A DNA stretch of 64,000 bases from a candidate division BRC1 bacterium HGW-BRC1-1 (GCA_002842095.1 PHCB01000010.1:1-64000); one strand, 5' to 3'; counted from the first letter of the stretch, positions 24,588 through 34,315 are shown. Notes: generated by a model from the letters alone, not told the origin. Program-made: numbers and translations.

Positions 24588-24898
24588 CAGACAGTAATCC
24601 TCCTCAGCGCCATGCGCATACGCGCGGGCGTGTTCGAGTGTAAGTTATTCATTTTGAAGGGTTGCGGTTTCGACACCGATTGAAGGGCGCAGATAATCGA
24701 CGATTTTCCCCGGAGACATGGGCATGGCAAAGCAAATGTCGGATAGGGGAAAAGCGAATTCTTTATTCGCGCAATAATAGCATGAATTCCCACTTGGGGA
24801 AAGAAAAGGGAGTCGGGCACCAGACTATCAGACCATTCAGATCAATCCTTATTCAGGATTCAAACGGTCCCCAATGGTCACTTTCCAACCGGTGACGG
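24588..24898 (-). promoter_or_regulatory. rpoB leader region
   Basis: No gene. On the minus strand there is a small hairpin (AATCCT-gaata-AGGATT, 24847-24863) shortly after the upstream gene, then an A/T-rich stretch around 24745-24785 (GCGCGAATAAAGAATTCGC) that is the likeliest promoter zone, and finally the rpoB ribosome site GAGGAGG at about 24598-24605. No exact -35/-10 pair is evident. Confidence 0.35.
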
Positions 24899-26800
24899 TT
24901 ATTTCTTCGACGACTTCGACCCGCTCGCCCCGCCCTTGGCACTCTTTTCCGACGTCGAACTCTTCTTCGAAGTGCTCTTTGAGGACGATCCGCTCTTCTT
25001 GCTATCGCTTTTCGCAGATTCGGACTTCTTCGAGTCGCTCTTGCTTTCATCCAGCGAACCACGGATTTTATCGGCCGCCTTCACGAACTCGCCGTCACTC
25101 TTCAATCCGTCAATTTCTTTCAACTCGCTCTTGTCCAGCTTGGCCAGAACGATTTTGTCGGCCAGTTGGTCCGCCACATACAACTGCGCGGCGTTCTCGG
25201 TCAGCTTGTCGATGGCCTCTTTAAAACCTTCGCAGCGCTGCACGATGGGTTCGTAGTTGCCCTTTTTCATGTCGGTCTTCATTGCCTCATACCCGGCGTC
25301 CACACGGATCATGGTTTCGCTCAGAGGCTCGCGTCGCGCCTGTTCGCCGAACCGGCTGGTCAGAATTTTATAGGACGATTCGACCTGCGCCGTAAGAGCT
25401 TCTGCTTTTTTCTTTTGGGCCACTTCTTTGGCCACTTCGAGGTCCGACGAAATCTTTACAAGATTTTGCTGCACTTCCGCCGGCTTCACGCCGCTGTCGA
25501 GGTCGGTGCGCACTTGCGAAGCCAGATCGTTCACCGTGGCGATATTGCTGGTGGCATATTTCCCGGCTTCGTAGCGCGAATCCTTCGTCACCATGGCGAT
25601 GCGTGTCTGGGCTTCAGCCAGTTGCTTCTCCAGTGCCGCGTTGCGCTCGCCATCCGTCCCCACCGCAGGGAGGACTGTTTGGGGCACGCGGGTAACGTCT
25701 GGCGTTTGCTCCACCACCGCCGTGCCCACCGCCACAGGAGTGGCCATCGGGTCGGGGCTTGGTGAACCAGCATCTGCATTTACCTTCACAAGCACGCTGC
25801 CCGCAGTTGCCGCTTCCGCTTCTTTGATCGTCACAACTTGTTCCACCGGTGCCGGCTGCGAAACCGCAAGCTCGGTCATGTCATTACGCGACCCGGCAGT
25901 CAACTTTCCAGCCGAAGCAACTTCCACACTGTGCTTCACAACGCCCTCGTTGGCGTTCTTTACCGTGGGCAATTCGCTCAGTTGGGGGGCTGCCGCCGCC
26001 GCGACCTTCGCCTGCGCAAACATCCCCTCGGGGGCCGCCAGGGTGTGATCGCTGGACTGCTCGCCTTTGTTCAGAAGCGAACCCGGCGCCGAAACCGTGG
26101 CGCCCGCGAAGGCCGCCTTCGGCTGCACCACTTCCACACGGGAAGTGGTGGCCGCAACGGGGGCGGCCGCTTTAGCTATCGGAGGGATGATTCGTTCGTT
26201 GGCCGCAAGCTCCACGACAACGCCCGACGACTTCAGTTGGGGCTGAATGAGTTCAGGCTTGGGCTCGACGGATTTTTTGGCGGATTCCAACGCGGCCAAC
26301 TTTTGTTCCATGGCGCTCAGGGTCGGCGCATCCAGAACTGCTGACTCGGCCAGGCCCGCGGTCTTGCGGAAATTGTTCAAAGACGCCAGCGTCTTCGGGC
26401 CAAGCTTGCCGTCCACACCCATGTCAGAATCACCGAGGATCTTCAGCAATTCCTGCGCGCGCTCAACATCCTTGTCAAAGGTCAGAGGGGTTTTAGCCGG
26501 CTTGGCTGCATCTGCCAGCGGCGTCTCGCGACGCACGGGCGTGGGTTCGGTGGAGGCGATGGACGCGCCGGAAATGTCCCGGGGACTCGGCAACGCAGCC
26601 ATTACGCTGGGCGCCCGGTGACTCGCGACAGATGCCATCGGAGCCTCAACCTGGGTCGCAGGCGTGGGCGACGGCAGTTCCGTCAACACAACCGTGTTAG
26701 CGGCATCACCAGCGGGAAAGAGTTTTTTTACTCCATAAGGAGCGGCAACAAGCACAAACGCACAACATAGCGTGACCAACGTCAGCTTTAACGGTTTCAT
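24899..26800 (-). CDS. Exported PG-binding-1-like protein with Ser/Lys-rich tail
   Basis: Protein of about 633 residues from ATG 26800, with GAGG nine bases upstream. An N-terminal signal anchor (LTLVTLCCAFVLVAAPYGV) is followed by a Pro/Ala/Thr-rich low-complexity region. A peptidoglycan-binding-1-type fold lies near residues 105-165 (ERAQELLKILGDSDMGVDGKLGPKTLASLNNFRKTAGL). A long disordered stretch leads to a helical, probably coiled-coil region (about 385-580), and the last 60 residues are almost only Ser and Lys with some Glu, Ala and Gly. Such tails can bind nucleic acid, teichoic-like polymers or acidic surfaces. It is on the same strand as rpoB, 311 bp away, with its own promoter. Function unknown. 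Confidence 0.7.
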   Translation of the reverse strand: MKPLKLTLVTLCCAFVLVAAPYGVKKLFPAGDAANTVVLTELPSPTPATQVEAPMASVASHRAPSVMAALPSPRDISGASIASTEPTPVRRETPLADAAKPAKTPLTFDKDVERAQELLKILGDSDMGVDGKLGPKTLASLNNFRKTAGLAESAVLDAPTLSAMEQKLAALESAKKSVEPKPELIQPQLKSSGVVVELAANERIIPPIAKAAAPVAATTSRVEVVQPKAAFAGATVSAPGSLLNKGEQSSDHTLAAPEGMFAQAKVAAAAAPQLSELPTVKNANEGVVKHSVEVASAGKLTAGSRNDMTELAVSQPAPVEQVVTIKEAEAATAGSVLVKVNADAGSPSPDPMATPVAVGTAVVEQTPDVTRVPQTVLPAVGTDGERNAALEKQLAEAQTRIAMVTKDSRYEAGKYATSNIATVNDLASQVRTDLDSGVKPAEVQQNLVKISSDLEVAKEVAQKKKAEALTAQVESSYKILTSRFGEQARREPLSETMIRVDAGYEAMKTDMKKGNYEPIVQRCEGFKEAIDKLTENAAQLYVADQLADKIVLAKLDKSELKEIDGLKSDGEFVKAADKIRGSLDESKSDSKKSESAKSDSKKSGSSSKSTSKKSSTSEKSAKGGASGSKSSKK

Positions 26801-26863
26801 CGGGGAGCACCTCAACAACATTCAACGGGGGAGTTCAACACAACTCCCATCACTGGGTGCTAA

Positions 26864-26892
26864 CTATTAAGAACAACCCAAATCGGTTTCAA
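26864..26892 (-). promoter_or_regulatory. Sigma70-type promoter for the PG-binding-like gene
   Basis: Minus strand TTGAAA (26892-26887), 17-bp spacer, TAATAG (26869-26864), about 64 bp before the chosen start. The leader then holds a 7-bp hairpin GGGAGTT-…-AACTCCC (26829-26848). Confidence 0.5.
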
Positions 26893-27051
26893 CAATTTTC
26901 GGGACTTGACGCTTCTTTTTTCGCATCGAAAAAACCGGTCGTGACCCATTGGTTTCTTACGCTTTGCATCCGCAAAGCCACCTCTCCGACAAAAAGAACA
27001 TCATAAAAAAATGCACGTCCCTCATCATCCCGCAACCTGCGAAATGATTCG

Positions 27052-27465
27052 TCAGGAAATTGTCGTATCTTCCACCTGATCTGGCAAAGCTGCGATTAAC
27101 GTGGCAGAGGCTTGTCGGGCCACCGCGGAACCATCGTTTCGAAGCCCCACAATCATCCGATGAATCGCGCCAAACATATGCTCAACCACCCAAACCGTTT
27201 CCGCAGGAATTGTTAAAACCTGATTGCCGTCCGGCATCAGCACATGCAGTTCGCCCTTCAAATCCCGTTCGCGTAAAACCTTTAACAAGGGATTGTTGGC
27301 ATCGGAAATTTCCATTGCCGCGCCCCCCAGCGACACATCCACCACGTCTCCCATCAATTCCTGTTCGGAGACGTTGTCACCATTACGCTCTGTAACCACC
27401 AACCTGGCAGGAGCCAGCGCCGGCCGGCGCTCCGTCTGCCGCTTCTGAATACTGTAACGTTCCAT
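27052..27465 (-). CDS. PilZ-domain protein
   Basis: Single-domain protein of 137 residues. The c-di-GMP-binding signatures of PilZ are present: an Arg-rich N-terminal motif (RQTERRPALAPAR, residues 9-21) and a D-x-S-x-x-G motif (DVSLGGAAMEIS, about 43-54). Beta strands follow (ELHVLMPDGNQVLTIPAETVWV). It would act as a cytosolic c-di-GMP receptor, alone or docking to a partner. No cyclase, phosphodiesterase or pilus gene is adjacent, though a secretin is encoded elsewhere in the window. The full RxxxR pattern can be read in the N-terminal motif, so ligand binding is plausible. Confidence 0.75.
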   Translation of the reverse strand: MERYSIQKRQTERRPALAPARLVVTERNGDNVSEQELMGDVVDVSLGGAAMEISDANNPLLKVLRERDLKGELHVLMPDGNQVLTIPAETVWVVEHMFGAIHRMIVGLRNDGSAVARQASATLIAALPDQVEDTTIS

Positions 27466-27624
27466 ATCACCATCCCATCCTTCCGAACACTAAACTACCA
27501 GCGCTTTATTGTCATGGTTCTCTCTGTCTCATGCAAGCACTACCTTGCCATGGGACAACGCCGCGCCCAGACGGTAATAAATTTCTTGCGATTTATCCAC
27601 CCCCACCAATCGTTCTCTATACTA

Positions 27625-28245
27625 ATGAAAATTCCTCTGACCCGCCCCGGAAAAGCCAAGCGCCTCGACCGCCGACCCTATCGAACAGTCAGCACCGTGG
27701 ATGATGTCTTGGCCATATCGGCAGCATTCCATGCGGCAGGAATTCCCTTTTACGTGCATGGCGGGTGGGCTCTGGCGGGCTATTGCTCAACGACGTTTCA
27801 ATCGTCGGATATCGATCTTTACGTTCCGGCAGAGTACGAAAAAGTCATTGAGGATAAATTTGGGGGCCTCATTCAGGCCCGCACCCGCAAGCGCGTGATG
27901 CTCAATTTTCAGAGTGCCGTGGTCGAGATTTCTTTTCTCACCCCGCTGCGCGATAACCGCTGGGTCATGGACTTCGGAATCAAAATATGGATAATTCCTC
28001 AGAGAGATATGCAAGGCCACCACATAACCATCTCCGGGGTGGAAATCCCGTCGGTCAGTAAAGCCTTCGTTTATGCCGAACTAACCAACACACTTTACAA
28101 AAACGACCGTGACATGCAGAAACACCGCGATCGCGCCGCCCTTGCCGAGGCGATTATGACCGACGACGAGCGTGCTCGCTCCCGGTCTTTATGGCCCCTT
28201 CGGGGTACATTTCTCAACCGGCTCCGCATCGCCATTACCGGCTGA
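27625..28245 (+). CDS. Minimal nucleotidyltransferase-fold protein
   Basis: Protein of 206 residues from ATG 27625. The nucleotidyltransferase pattern is clear: GIPFYVHGGWALAGYCSTTF (hG[GS] motif, residues 41-60) followed by SSDIDLYVP (D-x-D metal ligands, residues 62-70). A further acidic strand (AVVEISFLTP) supplies the third carboxylate region. A helical C-terminal part (AELTNTLYKNDRDMQKHRDRAALAEAI) resembles the substrate-binding half of aminoglycoside-type or AbiEii-like nucleotidyltransferases. No antitoxin-like partner is adjacent. The substrate is unknown. Bases 27514-27624 remain open in frame but lack coding character. Confidence 0.75.
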   Translation: MKIPLTRPGKAKRLDRRPYRTVSTVDDVLAISAAFHAAGIPFYVHGGWALAGYCSTTFQSSDIDLYVPAEYEKVIEDKFGGLIQARTRKRVMLNFQSAVVEISFLTPLRDNRWVMDFGIKIWIIPQRDMQGHHITISGVEIPSVSKAFVYAELTNTLYKNDRDMQKHRDRAALAEAIMTDDERARSRSLWPLRGTFLNRLRIAITG

Positions 28246-28257
28246 TTTTTTCACGCA

Positions 28258-30672
28258 TTACAGGCTGCGCCAATCCTCCACGCCGGATGCCGTTACCGCG
28301 AGATTCAACGTGGTGAACCGCGTCGCCGACGACGTATCCTGCGCCCTCACCGTGAAGGTATAAGTGCCCGCAGCTGTGGGTGTTCCGGCCAGATTCCCGT
28401 TGGTGGCGAGAGTTATTCCCGGTGGCAGACTTCCGCCGGTAACACTCCAGGTAATCGTGCCGGAGACATAATCGCTCGCTCCCTGTGCGCGCAAAGCGCT
28501 AAAAAAGAATGCGCCTCTCTCAATCGAGGGAAAGCCACATGTGTTGATGCTCAGTCCCGTATGTTTCAGCACCCAGTTGTCGGGATCAAAATCCATTTCC
28601 ACCGGAACAAATCCCTCCAACGGCACACCATGGGTAATGCTCGAAACCTGATTCTGCACCACCACAGTTTTAAAATTACCGGATGCATCTTTCAGGCGAA
28701 GCTTGACGGGCATCTGAAACGCCACGCCGCCCTGCACCTGGTCGATGGTGGCGCTGAGGAGCGTGGGCGAGGCAGGGTTGTAACTCGCGTTGAACTTATA
28801 GTCCGGCCGCCCGGGCGTGCCCACGTCGGTGCCCCGCGTGAGCCACTGACTGAAGAAAACCGTGAGATCGAGACCCGTTCGCGCTTCGCAAAAATCCTCA
28901 AATTGGGCCGAATCCGCAGTACCGTAACGCACCAACGGATAAGAAGCCCATCCCTTCAACAGATCAAAAAACGCAGTGTCGCCCAACATCCCGCGCATCA
29001 TGTGAAGCACCCACGCGCCTTTGCGATAAGCCACCGTGCTCGCGAAATTGTCCGAGTCGGGTCCGACCAGCGGCTGGCTATCGCTTATCGTCGGCCAACC
29101 ATTCACCCAATCGTGGTAAGCCTGCATGCCGCCCTCGTGCTCAAACCACAGCGCCTCGCAGATGGTCGCGAAGCCTTCGTTCAACCACAAATGGGTAAAG
29201 TTTTCGCACGTGATCAGATTCCCAAACCACGAGTGCGCCAACTCGTGAACGTTGCGACGCTGGCGGCCGTCCTGCACGTCGCGGGCAGGCATGCTGGTAC
29301 ACGTCTGATGCTCCATGCCGCTGCCGCTGGCATGGCTGGCAGTGAAATATTTTTCATTCAGGAAAGGAAACTCACCAAACTTGTCCGCGAAGAAATTCAT
29401 CACCGCCAGCGTCCCCGCGGCACCTGTTCCCTCAAACGAAATATTTTCAGGATAAATGGCATGCTTGATGGGCATCTGCGTCACACCGTCGAGGGCCGTG
29501 TAGGTCGTGCCCACGTAAGTGTAGTTTGAGATGCAAAGCGACACGAGATAGGTGGCGATGGGATGTGCATTCGACCAGCGCCATGTTTCCGTGGAACCAC
29601 TCGTCGTGCGGGATTGAAGCGTGCCGTTCGTGACCACTTCCCAACCCGCGCCAGATGGAACCATCACGGTCAGCCCCATGGTAGTTGCCTTGTCCGATGT
29701 GTCATCCTTGCAGGGCCACCACGTGCTGGCCTTATACGGCTCGCTGAAGGTATAAATAACAGACGTGCCAGAATGCGTCGTCCGATTGTAACCGGGACCA
29801 AATGTGCCGCCAGTGGCCGGTGTGCCATGGTAACGAACCCTCACGCGAAATTCCTGACCGGCTGCGACAGACGAAGGCAGCGTTACCTCCAGCGTATCCG
29901 ATGCCGTTTTCACAGAATACGCCATGGCAGGGGTGCTTGGTCCGGCGTCCACGCCGTCGATCACCATGGACCCGCCATTGGCGTCGAAATCCAAAACGAT
30001 GGTCTGCAAATTATTAACCAGACTTTTCGCCCCCATCCACACACTCGACGCCTGCATCACACGGCTGGTCATGGTGGGAGTCCACGAAACGTCGTACCAT
30101 TGCACGTCGTAGTTTCCGCGGCGGGCATCCCGCGGTGGTTCCGCGCGGGTGACTGGTGATGCATCGGAAAAAGCCATGTCGAAGTGAACCTGTTCGCCGG
30201 TGCTCAGAAGCGAAAAAATTCGTGTGCCGGTCCATGAAACCGACCCGGCGGATGCAGGCGCTTCGACGCGCAATGTGTTACGCCCGGCTTGCAAATAGGG
30301 TGACGGCACATAGTACAACGCTCCGTCGGCCCGCAAAAGAGGCACCACCGCTAAATCATCGCCATTGAAGATAACGCGCGGCTGATCCGCCTCTTCGTCG
30401 CCCACGGTAATTCCCGCCGGCAGTTGCAGCGCATACGGTTCCTTTGCCTGCTCCGCCGTGAGGAACAGCTCAACCTCGAACGGCTTCCCCGCCGCAGGAG
30501 CCCACGCCCGCGACGCCGATCCACGCACCGCCGCATTGCCCTCGGCAGCGAAAAGAAGATCGCGCCCCTCGAGGGAAATGGTCGTCGCAGCTGAGGTAAA
30601 ACCAGCCCATGCCATCAGTGAAAAAACAGCCAGACACGAACGCGTGAATCGGAAGAAAGAAGCAGGGAACAT
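28258..30672 (-). CDS. Secreted M1-family zinc aminopeptidase with Ig-like C-terminus
   Basis: Exported metallopeptidase of about 804 residues. The ATG at 30672 has AAAGG six bases upstream and starts a signal peptide (FFRFTRSCLAVFSLMAWAGFTSA). After N-terminal beta domains comes the catalytic domain: GSGMEHQT (the exopeptidase motif variant of GAMEN), then HELAH at 476-480 and NEGFA with Glu 499, giving the HExxH-18-E zinc site. M1 enzymes remove N-terminal residues from peptides. The last 90 residues form a putative Ig domain (ITWSVTGGSLPPGITLATNGNLAGTPTAAGTYTFTVRAQD), typical of secreted bacterial enzymes and possibly used for surface attachment. The gene converges on the nucleotidyltransferase with only 12 bp between. 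Confidence 0.9.
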   Translation of the reverse strand: MFPASFFRFTRSCLAVFSLMAWAGFTSAATTISLEGRDLLFAAEGNAAVRGSASRAWAPAAGKPFEVELFLTAEQAKEPYALQLPAGITVGDEEADQPRVIFNGDDLAVVPLLRADGALYYVPSPYLQAGRNTLRVEAPASAGSVSWTGTRIFSLLSTGEQVHFDMAFSDASPVTRAEPPRDARRGNYDVQWYDVSWTPTMTSRVMQASSVWMGAKSLVNNLQTIVLDFDANGGSMVIDGVDAGPSTPAMAYSVKTASDTLEVTLPSSVAAGQEFRVRVRYHGTPATGGTFGPGYNRTTHSGTSVIYTFSEPYKASTWWPCKDDTSDKATTMGLTVMVPSGAGWEVVTNGTLQSRTTSGSTETWRWSNAHPIATYLVSLCISNYTYVGTTYTALDGVTQMPIKHAIYPENISFEGTGAAGTLAVMNFFADKFGEFPFLNEKYFTASHASGSGMEHQTCTSMPARDVQDGRQRRNVHELAHSWFGNLITCENFTHLWLNEGFATICEALWFEHEGGMQAYHDWVNGWPTISDSQPLVGPDSDNFASTVAYRKGAWVLHMMRGMLGDTAFFDLLKGWASYPLVRYGTADSAQFEDFCEARTGLDLTVFFSQWLTRGTDVGTPGRPDYKFNASYNPASPTLLSATIDQVQGGVAFQMPVKLRLKDASGNFKTVVVQNQVSSITHGVPLEGFVPVEMDFDPDNWVLKHTGLSINTCGFPSIERGAFFFSALRAQGASDYVSGTITWSVTGGSLPPGITLATNGNLAGTPTAAGTYTFTVRAQDTSSATRFTTLNLAVTASGVEDWRSL

Positions 30673-30723
30673 GAAAAACCTTTCCGGAACGTCAGGCATT
30701 TTTATTGACCGCTCATAAAACAC

Positions 30724-31041
30724 CTACCCAGCCCGGAAATCTAAAATCCAGAATAACCCGAATATCTGCGCTGAGCATATCGGTATCGCCCGGCTTTGTC
30801 GCCCACAAAACCCCGAAATCCAGATCCAGCAAATGTGGGACCGATGCCCCCGCCGGTCGCAGTGAAGCGTGTTGCCCGCGCAATAATGTTTTTCTGGTGA
30901 AAACGCTTTTCCACGCAACCGCACCGAGGTCAGGCGACCGGCGAGGGCGCCGGTCCCACATTAGTTATGCCGAGCTCGAACAACCGGAACCCTACTCAAC
31001 CATGTCCCAACCAAGAACGCCCCCGCCGATCCCACATCAGT
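30724..31041. other. Repeat-bearing spacer between two minus-strand genes
   Basis: No gene. It contains an inverted pair of TGTGGGACCGGCG hairpins (30834-30962) and a half-copy (31019-31038). The bases between the pair are also partly self-complementary (gtgaagcgtg and cacgc segments). Confidence 0.6.
30834..30962. repeat. Inverted pair of TGTGGGACCGGCG hairpins
   Basis: Left unit TGTGGGACCGATGCCCCC-GCCGGTCGC (30834-30860) and right unit GCGACCGGCGAGGG-CGCCGGTCCCACA (30934-30960) face each other around 73 bp. Each unit is itself a hairpin, so the whole can also fold as one long stem. This is the layout of a bacterial interspersed mosaic element or a small non-autonomous mobile element. Confidence 0.7.
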
Positions 31042-32289
31042 TTAGCTGCCCTCCATCTCCACGGCCAGCACCCCGATGTGACCGCCGAAACCGAGCGAGA
31101 ATTTCATGAAGCGGTTCACCTTCTGCCGCAGCACGCCACCGCGCACAAAGTTCATCCGAAACGCCGGGTCCGGCTCGTCCAGATTCAACGTCTCGGGCAC
31201 GATCCCCCGCGCCAGTGCCATCATGCAAACCACCGTCTCCACCGATGCACTCGCCCCCAGCAAATGCCCGATGTGACCTTTGAGGCTTGAAACCAACGGC
31301 CCCGACGAACCAAACATAATCTCCAGAACGTGCGCTTCTGTGGCGTCATTGAGCTGCGTGCCCGTCCCGTGAGCGTTCACATATTCCACATCCGACGCCT
31401 CCCAACCGGCACGTCGCAGAGTCTCCCTCACGGCGGTCTGCACCGCCCGGCCCTCGGTTTCAACCGCAGTCATGTGATACGCATCGCTGCGAAAATCCAA
31501 TCCGCGAATCCGTCCCAGAATCGCAGCGCCCCGGCGGCGCGCATCCTCTTCGCGCTCCAGAACCAAAACCGCTGCTCCTTCGCCCGGGTTAAACCCTCCC
31601 CGTTTGGCATGGAAAGGCCGACACAATTCCGGACTGAGTGCCCCCATATTGCAAAACGCCGCGAGGGTCACGGCATTGCCCGACGATTCACTGCTGCCCA
31701 CCACAGCGGCATCAACAATGCCATCGCGCAACAGATTCACCGCCCCGATGATAGACGTCAGTCCTGTTGCGCAGGCCGAGGGATAATTCAACACGGGCCC
31801 CGTGAACCCATGCCGCCGCGCCACATGGCGACCCAATATTTCCCCCGTAAAATTATGAAACAACCGCGCCATCAATCCCTCGGGATCCCCCGCCGGTCCG
31901 TGCTCCAAAAACAGACGATTCGCCCCCAGCATGTTGCGCAACAGACCCTTGCTGGAACTGACAACCATTCCAACCCGATGGGACGCCAACCCGGCCCCGG
32001 CCAACCCGGCCTGCTCGATTGCATCCTCGGCAGCCGCAAGGCCAAACAGCAGTCCCTCATCATTGCGAGCAACTTCCTGTTCATCATCCGGGAGATGAGA
32101 AAACAGCACGTCCGCCCGATCGTAAACCGCCTCCGGAACGCGGCCAAACCAGACATCAAGACAGTCGTCCATGCGGCGATGCTTCACCGCACAACGTCCC
32201 TCCTCCAAGGCGAGCACAATTTCATTTTCCCCCAGGCCAAGCGGGGTCATCGCGCCCAAACCCGTAACCACTATGCAATCTGATGTCAT
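31042..32289 (-). CDS. Beta-ketoacyl-ACP synthase (FabF-like)
   Basis: Condensing enzyme of 415 residues from ATG 32289. The catalytic triad of KAS I/II is complete: Cys 183 in YPSACATG, a His in NAHGTGTQLND, and a His in SLKGHIGHLLGASASVE. GEGAAVLVLEREEDARRRGA is the usual loop region. It joins malonyl-ACP to an acyl chain in the cytosol. No ACP, ketoreductase or other fatty-acid gene is next to it, so it may serve a specialised acyl or polyene product rather than bulk fatty acids. An upstream extension to 32445 is open but hydrophobic and non-homologous. The 3' flank holds a half hairpin repeat. Confidence 0.88.
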   Translation of the reverse strand: MTSDCIVVTGLGAMTPLGLGENEIVLALEEGRCAVKHRRMDDCLDVWFGRVPEAVYDRADVLFSHLPDDEQEVARNDEGLLFGLAAAEDAIEQAGLAGAGLASHRVGMVVSSSKGLLRNMLGANRLFLEHGPAGDPEGLMARLFHNFTGEILGRHVARRHGFTGPVLNYPSACATGLTSIIGAVNLLRDGIVDAAVVGSSESSGNAVTLAAFCNMGALSPELCRPFHAKRGGFNPGEGAAVLVLEREEDARRRGAAILGRIRGLDFRSDAYHMTAVETEGRAVQTAVRETLRRAGWEASDVEYVNAHGTGTQLNDATEAHVLEIMFGSSGPLVSSLKGHIGHLLGASASVETVVCMMALARGIVPETLNLDEPDPAFRMNFVRGGVLRQKVNRFMKFSLGFGGHIGVLAVEMEGS

Positions 32290-32517
32290 GAGAACATTTC
32301 TGGATCGAACTGACGATCGCTGCAATAGAGAAAACGCTCCAACCACCCAATTACTTTTGCCGAGCTGAAGTACTTTTGCTTGCGCCAACCGGCGGCGACA
32401 CCACAAATAGACAGCATACCCAAACGATATAAAAACCAGAGCCACTCAATCGAAGAGGTCGGGCCTCTATCTGTTAAGTAACTTCACACCGGGTCATTTT
32501 CTGGAGATCTGTAAACT

Positions 32518-33240
32518 ATGTCTGTGTCTTCCAATGCGCTTGCGGCCCGCCGCCGCGAGAAATTCCGCCTGCGACGCGAAATGCTGATGCTTGAAACCAT
32601 GACCAATGCCGAGGAATCGGTTGGTCCCCTGCGCGAGAAGCTCAAGCACGTCAAAAGCCGACACGACGACCTCGAAGAAATGTTAACCTCCCTCGCACTA
32701 AAACATGAAACCCTCCTCACGCAAGCCACAGCCCTGCGCGACCAATCACTACGCCAACAGGCTGACTTCGATAATTTCAGAAAGCGCACTCAGAAGGAAA
32801 AAGAACAGATCCGCACCGCCGCCGCAGAAAACGCTGTGGCCAACTTGTTGCCCGTCATCGATAATTTTGACCGCGCGCTCGCTTCCAGCCAAACTGCGAT
32901 GGACACCGAAGCCCTCCGCAAAGGAGTGCAGATGGTGGCGACGCAACTTCAGAACATCCTGCAAGGTCAGGGCCTCGAACCGATCCAGATCGACGACTCC
33001 ACATCCTTCGATCCCACCCTCCACGAAGCTGTATCCATCGAGGAACGCACCGACGTTCCCGACCAACATATTATCAACGTCATGCTTCCCGGTTACAAAT
33101 TCGGCGATCGCGTGTTACGACCCGCCATGGTAACTGTGGCCCGAAATGTGGCACCTGCTCACGCCCCCCAAAACGAGCCCACCCCATCTGAAAACTCCGC
33201 CGACGAACCCGACAGTTCTTCCGGCGAAGAAAACAATTGA
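32518..33240 (+). CDS. grpE: Nucleotide exchange factor GrpE
   Basis: GrpE homologue of 240 residues, the factor that releases ADP from DnaK. The long N-terminal coiled coil (about residues 15-90) ends in QQADFDNFRKRTQKEKEQ; the head carries LLPVIDNFDRALASS, FDPTLHEAVSIEE and the C-terminal signature VMLPGYKFGDRVLRPAMVTVA. The acidic, Ser/Pro-rich tail of about 30 residues is extra. ATG 32518 has GGAG eleven bases upstream. dnaK and dnaJ are not beside it. A methyltransferase-like gene follows after 7 bp, suggesting one operon. Confidence 0.93.
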   Translation: MSVSSNALAARRREKFRLRREMLMLETMTNAEESVGPLREKLKHVKSRHDDLEEMLTSLALKHETLLTQATALRDQSLRQQADFDNFRKRTQKEKEQIRTAAAENAVANLLPVIDNFDRALASSQTAMDTEALRKGVQMVATQLQNILQGQGLEPIQIDDSTSFDPTLHEAVSIEERTDVPDQHIINVMLPGYKFGDRVLRPAMVTVARNVAPAHAPQNEPTPSENSADEPDSSSGEENN

Positions 33241-33247
33241 GGCTCCC

Positions 33248-34315
33248 ATGAAACCCGGCGGCGCGGGCAACGGCACTATTGCATCCCCGGGCGGCAGCAC
33301 ACTACTTCCCACGCTACCCACCGCGCCCCTTCCGGTCGACGCGCCCTGGGCTGCGTATGGCCTCACCGCCGCCCTCGCCGAGATGGTGACCACCCTCGCC
33401 CCGGAGGGAGGATCTGCCCTGCTGCTGGCCCCCCAACCCGTCCTTCCCGGCCTCACCATTGGCCCCTGCGATCTGGCCACACTGACCCCTCAACCCACCG
33501 CCGCAGGCGAGGGAAAACTTGAACCGCTGCCCTTCGACTCGGGCAGTTTCACCTGCGTTATTCTTTGCGACACACTCGACCTGTGGCCCGTGGCCAAACG
33601 CCCGGCCCTCATCGCCGAGGCTGCCCGTCTCACCTCCGATTTACTTATCGTGGCCGGCCCCTTCGACACCCCTCTGTTGCGCACCGCCGAGGAGTCCGTG
33701 GCCGAAGTCCGCCGCCGCAACCCTCCCGGCTCGCGCAAGCGCGCAGCGGGGCGGCGCCGCCACAGCCTGCCCGATGGCGAAACCACCCGCGCCCATATCG
33801 CCGATTGCATCGATTGCGAACCGATGCCTCTGCCCGTGGGCGCGCTGCGGACATGGGCGTTTTTCGAGATGTTACAGGCAGCCGCACCGGACCTCGAACG
33901 CGAAACATCGCTCATCAACGCATTCAATGCCTATTGCAACGCCCGCTTCACCCGCTGGGATAACGGCCCGCCCGCCTACCGCACCGCCTACGTGGCGGGG
34001 CGCCAGCGCACCCCTGCGCGGTCCGCCGCGCTGGCCTCGCTACGCCAACGTTTCACGGCGACGCCTCACCGAACGGCCATGCGTGCCATCATGGATATGC
34101 TGCGCATGTTAGGCGAAACCTACGGCGAGGAAAACCACCGCGAACCCCAGGCATCCCTGCTCGACGCCGCAAACGAACGAATCCATGACCTCGAGAAAAA
34201 ACACCGTCAGCAGGAACGCACCATTCAAAAACTCGAAGACGAAATTGTCGGAGTGCAGAATTCCCGTGACTCGACAAAACAAGAGGGGATTCTGAAACGG
34301 CTTTTTACATCCTGA
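33248..34315 (+). CDS. SAM-methyltransferase-like protein with coiled-coil tail
   Basis: Protein of 355 residues starting at ATG 33248, 7 bp after grpE. The region about 75-135 looks like the second half of a class I methyltransferase core (EPLPFDSGSFTCVILCDTLDLWPVAKRPALIAEAARL), but the glycine-rich SAM loop is not obvious because the N-terminal part is low in conserved motifs. A basic patch (RRNPPGSRKRAAGRRRHSLPDG) follows and the C-terminal 60 residues form a coiled coil (DLEKKHRQQERTIQKLEDEI). It resembles the methyltransferase-domain proteins next to glycosyltransferases in surface polysaccharide loci, though none is adjacent. Catalytic competence is doubtful. Confidence 0.6.
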   Translation: MKPGGAGNGTIASPGGSTLLPTLPTAPLPVDAPWAAYGLTAALAEMVTTLAPEGGSALLLAPQPVLPGLTIGPCDLATLTPQPTAAGEGKLEPLPFDSGSFTCVILCDTLDLWPVAKRPALIAEAARLTSDLLIVAGPFDTPLLRTAEESVAEVRRRNPPGSRKRAAGRRRHSLPDGETTRAHIADCIDCEPMPLPVGALRTWAFFEMLQAAAPDLERETSLINAFNAYCNARFTRWDNGPPAYRTAYVAGRQRTPARSAALASLRQRFTATPHRTAMRAIMDMLRMLGETYGEENHREPQASLLDAANERIHDLEKKHRQQERTIQKLEDEIVGVQNSRDSTKQEGILKRLFTS

